Shown here piece by piece: positions 11,023-23,769 of a DNA stretch of 64,000 nt. The position numbers and the translations under genes were made by a program. Positions within the stretch are counted from its first letter, which is position 1, and every line of letters starts with the position of its first letter. The notes beneath the pieces were generated by a model, which was not told where the DNA came from, searched no databases, and saw only the letters and a program-made list of their open reading frames with translations. Where the stretch lies: positions 3,162,001 to 3,226,000 of the forward strand of contig JAJTUQ010000006.1 of assembly GCA_021399445.1 (NCBI GenBank), written 5' to 3'. Source of the stretch: Xylogone sp. PMI_703 (Eukaryota > Ascomycota > Leotiomycetes).

Positions 11023-14000
11023 ATGCGTTTTGGGTTACCCCAAGAGGAAAACAAACAAATCCTACTGAGACCCGCGACAGTAAGTGTTCATGAGCTTGAC
11101 AAGACAGCCAATTCTCAAGCCTGTCGACTGGTCATTTCCGACATTTTCTTAAGCTTCAACTGATCAGCTCTAGCCCACAGCCCGCGCAGACTTCGACTCG
11201 GATACCCGACAGGCGTCCGGTCGTTCCCCAAGCCTATCTGGACAGACACAGTCCGTACCGACCGGCGACATTCGATTCCGTGAAAGCAATCTTAGGCTTC
11301 ATGGGGAAGCAGAGGCACCCAACACTTCACGTCATCGCGAGCCATTCCTAGCACCTACACAACAACACCAGGACGGGTCAGCAGGCTCTACGCCATCTAA
11401 ACCGTCTGAGGATAGCATCAGCATGTATACAACACCTGATCGAGGCTCTACAGCAGTGGAAAGAAAATATAGAAGTGATGGAAGTGATGCACTCACTGTT
11501 ACAAAAGATTACCATTCAGAGGAGATTCTCGCAGGCATCAGAGCGTACTTTGTAGATCCACAACAATCACTAGATTCAAGGATTCGAACCTCTCTTGAAT
11601 TACAAGATGGGACGGAAACCAAAAAATGGCTTCCGATCAACAAATTATTCGAACTTATAAATGAGAGTTCAGTTCACAATGAGCTTATGGGGGCTTTCGA
11701 GGACGAACTCGCCCGAGACGAAATATCAGCCGGCCAACTTCTAGCCTATGCGACGAAGATATGTGGTCATATCACCTATCAAGATGATGATGGCAAAACG
11801 TTTAAATCATCCTATAGAGCCATCTTCGCAATTACGGCTCTTATGGGTCAAGTCAGAGATGCTCTAAAGTTTGTCGACGCCGGTCTTAGTGATAAACACA
11901 TGCCTCTCGGCCATCAACGCAACAGTGCTACTGGAAAATTCGAACTCTACTGCAAGTCAAACAGTGAATCCAGATGGGGGATTGTACAAGAGTGGACAGG
12001 CGCAAATTTTGATATGTTTTTATTGTATCAAAGCTACATGCTTTCGCCCTTTTTCGAACTCGAGGGTAAGAAAGTACATTTCTATAACTTAGATCCTCAT
12101 GCTGTCTTACCCTTTATCGAGGATAAGCGGGCGAGTCGTCCCGTACAAAGTCACCATGGCTCTGTGTGGAAAGTCAAGATACATCCGGCTCATCACGACG
12201 GCCCTGAGGTACCTTCATTTCCTTCCTCTAACTGCATATATGCTAACGTTTGTTAGGATTCGTATTTTGCTGTGAAAGGGCTTCACTCAAGTGATGAGGA
12301 TGGGGTTGATTTCAAGTACGAGGTTAATGCTTGGGCAAAATCAGTCGGCACCACTGGTCATCCTCATCTCATCAACCTCCTAGCTACTTGGCATCAGAAC
12401 CGAACTTATTATATGCTCTTTCCTTGGGCCAAGGGGAACCTAAGGGACTATTGGAAGAGCTGTCCGCTCCCTCCACATGGGTTACTGGCTCAATGGATGG
12501 CTGAACAGTGCCTCGGAATCGCAGAGGGCTTGAAAAAAATTCATCGTTGCGGGTCCTTCGACCTGCAAGCCAACAATGATTGGGGGGTCCATGGCGATAT
12601 TAAGCTAGAAAATATTCTTTGGTTCAGCGATGAGGGCGATAACAAGGAAAGTCTGGTCATTTGCGATTTTGGATTCACCCGATTCCATGGAAAGGATACT
12701 AGATCGAACGCACATCCTGTCAGCTACAGTCCCACATATCGGCCTCCTGAGTATGATCCACCGGGTGGCATATCCAGGGCAAACGATGTATGGGCCCTTG
12801 GATGCCTCTATCTTGAATTCATAACTTGGTACTTAACGGGTCTCGCCGGTGTGCAAGACGAATTCCCTAACCAGAGAGTCAAAGAGGATCGGGAGAAGCC
12901 CTTCCCTACAGACAAATTCTTCCAGCTCATCCATCATCCCAAGAGTGGAGATTATGGTATTACAATCAAGCCAAGCGTCCTTAAAGTAGGTCTCTCTCAA
13001 ATTTTGATACTCCGATACGTGGTAGATAGCTGATTGGGCAGTGGATTCAACATCTTCGCAGCCAAGACCATTGCAGCAAATATTTCCATGACTTCCTAGA
13101 TCTAATAGAGAAGGGTCTTCTAGTAATTCGTCCTACGTCTCGGATGAGGTGTGATAAGGTTGTTAACAAGTTGACCGAAATCTACGAGAAATGCGTAGCA
13201 GAAACGGGGGAGTCGTACTGTTATGCTGGTTGTCCCAGACCTATGAGCGAGATACAGAACTCCATTAGAACGGCCTTCGTCCCCTGTTCTGATCTAGAAG
13301 ATATAAAAATTGTATATCATGCACAGGACCTGGCATTAGACGAGCTGAACATACAGAGTACTGGGTCTAACGAAGTGAATACACGAGAGCCAAACGCTCC
13401 ACCAAACGAACGCCAATGGCTACCCCCTGTCTCGACCCAATCTCTGAAGAATCATCTGAACAAGCATCACAATCTTGATATGCCCAATGATATACGACCC
13501 CCAACCTCTCACCCCGGTACGACACCACTGCAACAGCAACAACAGCAGACTGCTAATTGGCAAGAGGGGCCAAACAGCGCTGCACCGTTTCGACAACTAT
13601 CACAGCAAGAGCCGGGTGAATCAACTATGGGAAACCGCACGCCAAGCGCTGAAGGCGTTCAATCCCGACAGACGCATGAGGGATACCGGCCTGCAACGAA
13701 AATTACATCTGAAAGTGCACATAGCCCTGGAGCCGTAGACACTGGGGCACCTACAGATTCGGGATACATATCTGCAATATATGAGAAATTGAACCACGCG
13801 CAGAATGCTATAGCAGAAAACCACATGCAAAACGTTCAAGACGTTCCATCCCGACAAACGGATGACGGATGCCTACCTGCAACGAGGATTACATCTGAAA
13901 ATGCATATAACGAGGAGATCCCAGAATCAGATGATACTAGAACGGTTTACTCAGATGCGTCGAGCCTTTCAGTTTGGAAGAAAAAGAGTTACATATCCGA

Positions 14001-17000
14001 ATTTGCAGATGATTTATTTAACAAGGTCCACTCTGAACGGCCTGACAGTCGGACTATAGACAGGATTTCTAGAGTTCTTCCTAACCTGCTTAAAGCTTTT
14101 GCCCTCAAGGTTGGCTATAATGCACCAACTCAGATACATCGTGACATTATGTTTTTTGTCCATCAATATCGAAGGTGAGTTTCACCTTCACAAGCTGTAA
14201 CAGATACTTCCTCTACCTTAGTGTCGACAGACTTGATATTAACTTGAATGATTTCTTAGCAATATAATCGAATATTTTAATGATAAGTATTCATATGAGG
14301 AGGAAAGTCTTCCAGATGTCCAGACGAGTGATTCTGGCAAGATGCCCTTGAATGAGCTGATGAACCTTTGGGGAAAAAATCTGGCACCTGATGATGGCCT
14401 CACTTCTGACAGAATCCTTTTTAGAGATGACATGAACCGTTGGGATCCGGACCTGAAAGACCAGGAAGACGACGTTCCTGCTGATTTGAAGGACCAACAC
14501 TTCAATGAGGAAGCAGAGGAGGAACAAAACGAAGAAATGAATACACTACAGCTTTTTTCATATAGAGATTTTATTTGTAAAGCTCCAGCGTACGAATGGC
14601 TCCTTGCAAGTTTACATAGGGAGTTGCTCCTTACTCCAGCAGAGCCAAATCATATGGAGGCTATTAAGCAAGCGATTATTAAAACTATACCATCATCTCA
14701 CAAAATTAGCAGAAAAAAATCTGCGGAGGCCTACAAAATAATCTTTGAGATTCAATGGGACCCATTAACGTTCATTAACGAACAATCGTATAAAGAATTA
14801 TATAGGGCGGTTGAGAATGTTATTACCTTGACAGGATCGGCCAAGGATGCACAAGCACTTACTTGTGCTCAATACTTACATCAGACGTGGCCGTTAACTG
14901 GATACCATATTATTCAATTAGTTAAAAATGTGCTCAACAGTAGACCCGGTAATCAACATACATGTAAGCTCTTAAGCTTGAAATACTTCTGAACGTGATC
15001 TTAATTATGCATTTCTAGGCGATCTACCCGATAACACTAAGCTCACTGCATGGATTCATGAATCAAGATTCATGGTTGAGGCTTTCGGGACAGGAGATTC
15101 TGTTGCTGAGATCGGCGAGCAATTTGCATGGCTCGGTGCTGCTCTTCGTCCTTCCCCTTATGAACTTGGGGTCGCTTATAGCACGCCATTCATCGAGGAT
15201 ATCCAGGTCGAGAGCTCTCCAGGCCATCCAAAGTCTGGAACACAGTCCTGGTCCAAGATTCTTTGCAAGATCAATTTCAGAGTAGAAAGGGGGGAAGAGC
15301 AGGTCGAACTTTCCAATGGCCAATGCTGGCACAACTTGTTTAGGAATCCCGTTGTCGTCAAAGGCTATCCTATACCACGCAGGTCCGAATATGACACAGG
15401 TCTTGAGATGCCGCTTAATATTATGGCGGCGTTGGCTCATGCGCAACGTGTGACTATTTTTGGTGGAAAGCTCTTTATCAAAGGTTTCTGTACAATGCTA
15501 ATTCTAACTAAGTACGTGGAAGACATGGTTATCTGGCATATGATTTTCAACGAAGATGGAAGTCACATATCCTATGTGGACCCTCGGATTCGTAACATCC
15601 TAGGAGCGTATCCAGAGAGCGTTGATGTTTTAGATTTGGAAAGAGCTCGACATGTTATTGGCTGGTGTTCGAATGTCAAGAGCTATGCCGGTACGTGTAG
15701 GGATTTCTCACAATGCGAAGGTTCGTTGTTATACTGACAAAGTGTTTTTAGGAGCTCCAGACGCCGATTATGATATTGGTTGGTCAGGTCTTGAAGAACC
15801 ACAGGAAGGCAGCCGCCTTGAGAATGTCTCCATATCCATTAGGAGGCCTATTATCCTTGGCGAGAGCCCCTCTGTTGGCAACAAAGACACACCGGATCGC
15901 CACAAGGGAGATCATTACGTCAAGCGGCTCATGTGGATCGCACAAATGTTTGTGGTGTTGTACGACGTAGGAGACAGGCGGGCCTGGCTTATTGACGGGG
16001 CTAGCGCCTTGCTACACCTTGTTCGAGCATCTCTAAAGCGTAGTCGGAGAGATGATTTTCACCGTCTTTTCCTCTTCAAGCCAGAAAACATGGAGGAAGC
16101 AGATACAACAATTCCGGGGAAGGCCGCTGCTATTGCCATTCTTACTAGTGATACCAACAAAAGAATTAGATTGTACAAATCGTCAGTAGACTGCTTCAAT
16201 GACAGGGTCGAAGAAATCCTCCATATTTTGGAGCAGATCATGAGTTACGAGGAGAAAGCGGGTGGAGACGGTGCTACACCTCGACAACAACTAGAAGGCT
16301 TCGATTTCATGAACGTGGCAACAGTTAAAAACTGGATCAACCCTCGCGTAGCCATACTTCCTACGGAAGGTATGGGCTGGGTCGACTTTACTAAAGCCAT
16401 TCATGCGGTCACCTTGTTTGGGAAAGGATTTGGCGAACTTATTAGGCCGACTAATTCCAAGGAACTCTGTTCTTTCTGGAATAAGGTCCCAGTGGATAGG
16501 GACTACCTCACTGTCTGCGTCTCTGATGTCGAAAATATCTTGGAGATGGAAGGAAGCAAAAACGGCGCACTTTGGCGGCTGAGTAAAAACGTATATTGGC
16601 ACAAACCTGGCCATATATTTGAAGCGTGTTTATGTGTGAGTGACATTCGAGGGCGGCATTCTGATCGAGTCCAAGTTCTTTTACCTAGGTGCTTTCTCAA
16701 CGTCAAGGGCAAGGCTTCAAACGATTTAAAAAGTCCCCACCAATTGGAATGCAGCGGGGCTGTGATTTTTGGCCACAGTTCCCAATTCCCATTGCGGTGG
16801 GGGGATTACGGGGATCCCGAGAAGGTTGATCCCAAGGAGGGTCATCCCAAAGAGGCTGAACCTTCTCCATCATCCAAAGAAGTCGATTCACCGTTCCACG
16901 ATAGCGGAGTTGGGTCAGGCACGGGCTCGTCATCTATTGAAGGAGCTGAAAATTTAGCGCCTACGAGCAGTGAAGACTCTAGAGGAAATGAAAGTCGTGT

Positions 17001-18276
17001 TGGGGAGCAAGCTTTCCGCGTGAGAAGCATTCCTCTAGAATCCAGCGAATCAGATATCAAATCAGTCCTGAAGAATCATACCAAGCCTGCGGAGTCTCAA
17101 TTGAATGACCACGAAAGGCTACCCGGCGGCATTGGTAAACGTCGCCGATCAGAATCACTACTCCAGAGGTCAACGCTAGTAGCCAAATCGGTTGATAAAC
17201 AGTCAGACCTCCGACACTCAAACTATTCTCCTAAGAAACGTAAAGGGAGTGTCTCCATTAAGAGTCGCAACGACTTCGAGATAGCAATTATCTGCGCTCT
17301 TCCTCTAGAGGCCGAAGCTGTCGATGCTCTGTTCGATGATAAATATAAAGTATATGACCAGATAGAAGGTGATATGAACGCTTACTCAGCAGGCAGGGTT
17401 GGTAGCCACGATATAGTACTAGTTCATATGCCAAATATTGGAAAGAGTAATGCCACAGGAGCGGCTGCAAATCTCCGAACCAGTTTTATCAAAATCAAAT
17501 TTGTCCTGCTTGTGGGTATCTGTGGTGGTATACCTTTCTACTCCGATGAGGAGGCTTTGTGCGAGATTGTACTTGGCGATGTTATCATTGGTGATGGGGT
17601 TGTCCAATTTGACATAGGTAAACAATTTCCTGATCATTTCCAGCGGAAAGCCGGATTCAAAGAAACACTTGGGCGGCCAAATTTAGAAATACGAGGTTTA
17701 CTATCAAGGCTAAAAATCTCTAAAAGGTTAATGGAGCTCGGAGAAAAGACCTCTCGATATTTAGAGGCTCTTCAAGGAAAACTTAATGAGCGATTTCGGT
17801 ACCCGGGTGTAGAACAAGACAGGTTATTTGAGTCGTCTTACCGTCACAAGCACTACCCTCAGCTTAAGTGTGAAGCCTGCACCAAGTGCAAATCTAAAAC
17901 AGACCACGTCTGTTCCAAGTCACGGGAGTTGTCATGCCAGGAACTTGGGTGTCAGGGGAAACCGGTACACCGCAAACGGCTTACTGTGAGCAACCCTCGA
18001 CCGGTCATTCATATCGGCACAATAGTGTCAGGCGATACAGTGATGATGTCTGGCGAGGATCGTGATGTAATTGCTCATGAGGAGAAGATAATTGCCTTTG
18101 AGATGGAAGGTGCTGGCGTTTGGGACAATATGCCGTGTGTAGTGATTAAAGGTGTTTGCGACTACGCGGATAGCCACAAAAACAAGAAGTTTCAGCGTTA
18201 TGCTGCTGCGACTGCTGCTGCCTGTGCTAAAGCCTTTTTGGAAGAGAGGGCTCTAATATCCCCTGCTGTTCCATAG
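11023..18276 (+). CDS. Giant predicted fusion: protein kinase - unknown conserved region - Pfs/PNP_UDP_1 domain
   Basis: Seven exons join in phase: 11023-11079, 11174-12208, 12257-12985, 13042-14174, 14260-14963, 15019-15690 and 15752-18276, giving about 2284 residues. The first small exon is least certain; a start at 11423 is the alternative. The kinase domain is at about 345-600: loop HHGSVWKV, lysine in YFAVKG, catalytic VHGDIKLENILW (HGD, so a non-RD kinase with D, K and N kept), CDFGF, and YRPPEYDPPG. A Gln/Ser-rich linker follows, then a conserved region of unknown fold with MWIAQMFVVLYDVGDRRAW and DGASALLHLVRASL. The last ~330 residues form a PNP_UDP_1 (Pfs) domain: FEIAIICALPLEAEAVDALF, PNIGKSNATGAAANLR, LLVGICGGIP, LGDVIIGDGVVQFD and FEMEGAGVWD, with a Cys-rich insertion (CEACTKCKSK). 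Such domains act as effectors in fungal NLR-like proteins; there is no NACHT or NB-ARC here. Function is inference. Confidence 0.75.
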
Positions 18277-18691
18277 CAATAAGCAATTTTGACATTATGC
18301 TGGTTGATGGCAATTCTTGCAGTTTGACTTTGGAAGTGTTGAGGCGTTATCTGAAGAGTGAGACTTGCCGAAAAGCTGGCTGTTGACTTGATACCAGCTT
18401 ACTTCTGGCTTCCTTGGAGGTGTAAAAGTGCAAGTAAATTGTGATCTTTGTTCGATAGAGAATTAGAATCTTCATCCAAGATGCTATCCGCGATTCTTTT
18501 CCAGTTATAAAATACGATATTACATTTATCATCCTCTGTGCCGATAAGAGTAGGAAGTCCATTTCTAGTATATCATGTCAGTATACTATCTCCAGATGTG
18601 ACCACATAAGCTCTACTCATCGATCTTAGTCTCGCTTTTTCGAACCATCCTTTTGAGCTGACACGCTTGAACGAAGAGAGAGTGACTAGTC
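18277..18691. other. Intergenic, nothing recognised
   Basis: About 415 bases between the fusion gene and the CorA-like fragment. No ORF or repeat stands out. The missing 5' part of the CorA-like gene is not recognisable here. Confidence 0.5.
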
Positions 18692-19074
18692 ATGAAGCCC
18701 AGCTCTCAGATTGCTAATCGACGTAGTCTTATTGATACCAATATGGACATGGTTAGGGCTACTGGACGCGATTCTAGTCAGATGCGGTCTATTTCCATCA
18801 TCACTATGGTGTTCCTCCCAGGTACTTTTTTTGCTGTAAGACTCTTTGTAAACGTAAATTCCTAGGCACTGTCCTTACTCAATATTTGCAGACTTTGTTT
18901 TCAATGACCTTTTTCAACTGGAGCCCTTCCGATGGAGGTGCTATTGTGTCACACTACGTATGGATATACTTCGTTATGACTGCGGTGTCAACGATTATAG
19001 CTCTACCCGCCTGGTGGTACTTCCTTGTTTATCGGCAGACAAGAAGTCGACAGTCAGTCTCGAAGACGTTCTAG
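18692..19074 (+). pseudogene. Fragment of a CorA-like transmembrane protein (C-terminal two-helix part only)
   Basis: Two exons join in phase 0 (18692-18835 and 18892-19074), giving 108 residues. The sequence has the typical fungal CorA-like C-terminus: a polar helix with RDSSQMRSISIITMVFLPGT, the first membrane helix continuing into TLFSMTFFNWSPSDG, then a second hydrophobic helix (WIYFVMTAVSTIIALPAWWY) and a basic tail. Full-length relatives have several hundred cytoplasmic residues before this part, and these are absent upstream. I infer a 5'-truncated remnant. The intact splice sites suggest the loss is recent, or that an odd short protein is made. Confidence 0.6.
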
Positions 19075-20193
19075 ATCATGCGGGGTATGATAGGATCTAT
19101 AGAGCATACCAATGCTCTAATGAGTAAAACGTCAATGAAATAATGAATAGACCGAAACCAAAAATCTCGAGGTAGATTTTCTTACTTTCAAATATTCAAT
19201 CGCTGAATTTATTGTTGGGCGTATGTAATGGACTTCACTTTGTCGCTCTGTTATATTGGTTCTTTCGTTATATATATTTTGTTGAATAAAACTGCAAATA
19301 CGACTCTCTCTAAAATTGATAATTCAATCCATATCCAACTGGCGTCTAAGTCAATCAGTCAATATTTACTTTATGTTTTAAATGAGCCTTTAGCTCATGC
19401 CTTAATGTATTTTGACCATACACATCGGCTCTCAGCGAGCGACTTAATTGGTTAGCACGTCCCAGCGATTTTATTGGTTGGCAGTTCGCGTAGGCCATGC
19501 ATCATAAACCTTGTCGAGAATAGTGGTTTATGAATTGTCGAACAAAGGGAGCTCCAGTTGCCTGGCTGCTCATGCCCCTATATATCTTTCACCGGACGTG
19601 AACATATTGATAACAACATAAGACACAATAACTGTAGCTGTCATTGCTCTGAAGTCAACTATAATTTCACTACCTAGTACTATATAATATTCTAGGACAT
19701 TTTAAAGTTCTAATAGGGCCTTTAACGCCGCTAAAATTGACTGATTAGGTGTGAGCACCGATTGGTAGACGCAGGAAATATAAACTGGGCGCTGAGCTTT
19801 CCTAGCCAAAACAAATATGACGAGTGGTCAACTCGCTGTATCCAATTCTACGTCTGGATGGGAAGATTAGTAATGAACATGGTCGTACGCAAGTACTTAA
19901 TATACCCGGACCCCGTTGCCCTTCTATCTAGGCATAGCCTAATTGAAACAAGGTTGAGACACCGAGCTATAGACAGAGGTCTTTGAGACCATTTAAGCTT
20001 GGTAGCTATACCCTTATTGATCATCGCAAGTAAGCGCCCACCAGTGTCACGGTTGAAAACTGTAACATGTCCGCGACAGACATGGATGCACCGTTGAGGC
20101 ACAGCACTCGATGATATATGGATTCTATTCCCAAACGACTGGTTCAACCGAATTTCCCTCATATTTTGATGGAGAAAAACCGATCTGGCCATC
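19075..20193. other. Gene-free stretch
   Basis: About 1.1 kb, AT-rich at 19200-19400. Short ORFs on both strands show no recognisable domain. The 5' end of the following membrane-protein gene, including any upstream exon, would have to lie here, but I could not identify it. Confidence 0.5.
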
Positions 20194-21197
20194 GTGGCGA
20201 CTCCATCTCTGGTGACTGATCCGGCAATTATTTCGAAGTACAACCACGGGCCGGTTACAGCCCTATTCACTCCTCCAGCATCATGTTTATCTACTCTCAC
20301 CAAGATCGATACTATGTACTTCGCTCGTCAGGGTAGCCCTAATTATTGTGATCCGGCTTACTACCCATCCAGCACAGACGCTGGAAGCCAATGGGAAATC
20401 TATTACTGTCAGTATTATTCTGAAAACTATTAGCTCCGTAACTTATATCAAGCAGATAGCCCTGCTCAATGTCCACAGGGCTGGTCTGAGGCTACAACGT
20501 TTACGAGCAGTTTTCTAGGTTATCATACATCCCCTCTTTCCCTAGGGTCGGATACTACCGCAGTTCTCTGTTGTCCATCGTATGTAGCTTAAGACCTATT
20601 GATATCAAGTACTTTTTCTAACTTACCCACAGAGGCTATCGTTACTTCAGCTTCGGTCACCAATGTACATCGGGCTTTGCTGATATCACAACATACCTCA
20701 CATTCTACAGCCCAATTCTAAACGAAGGCATTTGGACGCAAGGACCGGTGTTGACTAATGAATGGGCTCAAGGATCAAGCACGTGGACTATTTTCGGAGA
20801 TGCCATTCCCGTATGGTGGCAGAGCTCTGATTTAGCATTATTCTCTCCCCCTACTTCTACAACAACATCATCATCTTCTACATCGACAGGTACCAGTCCA
20901 TATTCTATATCAAGCTCTACTCGGACAACGACAAATATACCAATCCCTAGCCAATCAACTGGTTTATCGTCTGGTGCCAAGATTGGAATAGGCGTTGGTA
21001 TTCCTTTAGCTGCCATTGCAATTGGATTTATTGGTTTTGCATACTATATACGCTGGCGTAGAAGAAACACAGTTCCATCACCGGAGCTACAAAACACTAT
21101 AAAGGAAGAGACACCTGATACTCAGGAACTTTCGGGTCAAGATATAGCGCACGAAATATATACGGATACTGAGCCACCAATATCTAGGGGAGTTTGA
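20194..21197 (+). CDS. Ser/Thr-rich single-pass membrane protein; start codon not found
   Basis: Three exons in phase: 20194-20407, 20456-20579 and 20633-21197, about 300 residues. The first intron (48 nt, GTCAGT...CAG) removes an in-frame TAG at 20431-20433 and restores WEIYYYSPAQCPQGW. The ectodomain is Cys-containing (TPPASC, then CPQGWSEATTF, VLCCPS and HQCTSGF). A Ser/Thr-rich stretch follows, then a membrane helix (IGIGVGIPLAAIAIGFIGFA), a basic stop-transfer (RWRRR) and a short cytoplasmic tail. This architecture is common in fungal cell-surface or sensor-like proteins of unknown role. The frame opens at a GTG where relatives would be expected to have ATG, and an in-frame TGA lies 27 bases upstream. 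The start is therefore lost or in an unseen exon. Confidence 0.6.
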
Positions 21198-22043
21198 CCT
21201 TGATGATGCTGGGACGCGGTGGATTTATCAAAGGAGTTTATACTTGACCATACTTGGAAGGCAGGCACGATACCTCAAACGTGGCTAGAATCTAGAGAGC
21301 TATATACCCAGGGGTTGCTGAGATTTCTTTCTTTCTTTTATATAAGCTTTTAGGGTGCTCAGATCCGATATAGTTAATTTGTATGTTACAGAATGGTGTG
21401 GGAGCCTAAACATTAGAATAGTTGGTGAATTGCAACATCGACTCCGCATAAACACTCTGAGATATCATTCAATTGAGTTATGCCCACTCCAGTGACTATT
21501 AATTTTGCCCCTAGCTGGAATTGAAGTAATTTAGATTCCTACTTGTGCACGTATGTGTCATGTAAGGAGAAGATAGAATCGTGGAAACTAAGGTCTTAAA
21601 GTTGATTGAATACGGGGACTTTTGAAAAACCACTGGAAGTTATGCTTATTTTGTTGTCTTTCGAGAAGTGGGTAAGCACCTTCTTCCTTACCCAGATCAT
21701 AGCTCCCATTCGCTGCCCCGGAGGCGACCGATGTAGAGTCGTATTATAGTCGCAAGCAACGAAGCGAAGTTGTGGATAGCTCGCACTTTGTTCCAAATTC
21801 GGAATGGGATCAACGGACCCCGGGAGGGATCTTTCAGCTTGGCATTCAGCTTCAACATTACCTGGAACCATGACGATGCGGTAGAATCCGTGTGAATCTC
21901 AACGCATGCATCGGACGCACGTTTAAAATCGACCGTTAGTCCGCCCAAAGTGACCATTTCGGCTTACCCTGGCGGAGAATAAGCTTAAACTTCGCTGATT
22001 CCCCTCAATTAAGCAGCCACACTCAGCATTCTTCCAAGAAGAC
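21198..22043. other. Intergenic, no gene seen
   Basis: About 850 bases upstream of the Zn2Cys6 regulator. ORFs on the minus strand at 21596-21957 overlap in two frames and resemble nothing I recognise. No repeat stands out. Confidence 0.5.
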
Positions 22044-23769
22044 ATGACCCAACTAAGGAAGTGTGATTCCTGCCGTGCACGCAAGATTAAGGTAAGTGTT
22101 GCGAGTACTACTCACGCACAAATATGGTGGAGTGATAAATTAATACTTACGCCACGAAGTGCGACGAGAAGCAGCCACGATGCGGCAACTGCTCGAAGAA
22201 GCTTCGTCCCTGCCGGTATGCCTATACGGGCCAGATCCTATTCATTACAGAGATGCCTCGTACGAAAACCAGCCGCTCACGAGAGAGCAATAATAGGTCG
22301 TCAGAGTTACAGGTAGTAAAGTCCCTCATGCCAAAGCAAGTACCGTTTAGCACCGGCATGATGTTGGCTGCACGATGGGTGGGAATGATAGGAGGACAGA
22401 CCTTCTCCAGCAACGGTCTACGAATCTTTGGGGCCTGTATCGCTCACATCCCCTCACGCATCGGCTCCAATCCAGCGCTAGACGCTGCGGTGCGTTATGT
22501 ACTGGATTGCCATCAAGCACATCTATTAGGAACCAAGGAGACCTTATGTCGAGCGCGCTCATCTGGGTTACGAGCGTCAAAGGGTTTGCGCTTAGCATAT
22601 CAAGCCGGGGACCAACAAGACTTCAACTTATTAATCACTGTCAAGCTTCATTTTGTGGCTGAGGTATAGGACCATCCCTACTCTCGTTTTGTGCGATCAT
22701 GAGTTGACTTGGATACAGATCTTCTTGGCTGTGGGTACCTTCACCTATGTCGTGCATCTTATAGCACTTTCTCGGATGTTAGCGGCTCGTGGTCTGCCTG
22801 ATATAAACCAAGAGCCGGAATGGAGTTTGTGTGAAATTACTATATTTGATGAGGCAAGTATATGCATCCCTCGTCTGAGAATGCAGCTTTGTGGCTGATA
22901 GCTCGTCCTAGATCGTAGAAGCGATGCATGCTAGTCGGGATTCAATATTTGACACTCCTGATTGGCTGGCTTCTATGGAGACCCGAGCGGCGGCCCAGAA
23001 GACTCCGTTCGATATTGCTTCTCTGTTGGTGATGCGCAATATGATTCGACTTCCTCGCCTTGCACGTCTCATTCGCTTGCATCAGCGAGATCCGAGTGAC
23101 ATCTTCAGCTCTCTGGAGGCTATAGAGCTGGCCCAGACGCTCTTGGAAGATGATAGTGAAACATATATTTTGCAAGTCCTCCAACGGCATGCGCTCATAA
23201 AGCCAACTTCCTCTTCAGATGACGCCTGGCTTGCCCCGAATTCATGGCATTTTGATTCCATTCCCGTCTTTGAGTTGGTTATGCGCCACTATACATATCA
23301 GGTATTGCTTTGTGGTCTTATTGACAAGTTGTGTGAAACCGAGCCACTTGCAGCAATGCAGTTCGATACAAGTGGTGAACAAATGAAAGATGTGCAGGCT
23401 GCTCACTCAATTGCGATGTGTGCCCAATATGCGTTCTCTCTAAATCCGGGTTTACCTCTTGCAGCGTTGCGTATGCTTGCTCCCCAACAAATCGCTTTCG
23501 GAGCCTGGTGTCGGCTTGTTAGGCGGCGTGCTCTTGAATTCCATGGTGAGCAATTACAGCAAGCTGAGCAAGCCAAATCATGGTGCCTTGATCTCATTCA
23601 TAGGATATGTAGGCAATGGAAGGTAGTCCCACTATCTGCTTTACAGATGGAACAGGCTACGATAGCACTGGCCGGGGGCCCTTTCCCGGAATTTATGGGA
23701 CCCAGAGGTGGCCCAGAGAAGATACTTGCCAGATTAGACCGATTACTGGAGAGCTCTCAGCAGTCTTAA
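22044..23769 (+). CDS. Zn2Cys6 fungal transcription factor (regulator 1)
   Basis: Four exons in phase: 22044-22091, 22160-22663, 22719-22857 and 22919-23769, giving 513 residues. The zinc cluster is complete across the first intron: CDSCRARKIK | CDEKQPRCGNCSKKLRPC, spacing C-x2-C-x6-C-x6-C-x2-C-x6-C at residues 7-34. The intron falls just before the third Cys, a common position in this family. The rest is helical, as in the Fungal_trans/Fungal_trans_2 middle homology region, and ends with EFMGPRGGPEKILARLDRLL. It should bind DNA in the nucleus as a pathway regulator; its targets are unknown. No clear metabolic cluster adjoins it. Confidence 0.85.

Noticed and set aside
14178..15072. Splitting the kinase and the Pfs domain into two genes
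   Set aside because: No convincing start codon or promoter exists between them, and the introns at 14175-14259 and 14964-15018 join in phase. It is kept as a single gene, with the alternative recorded.
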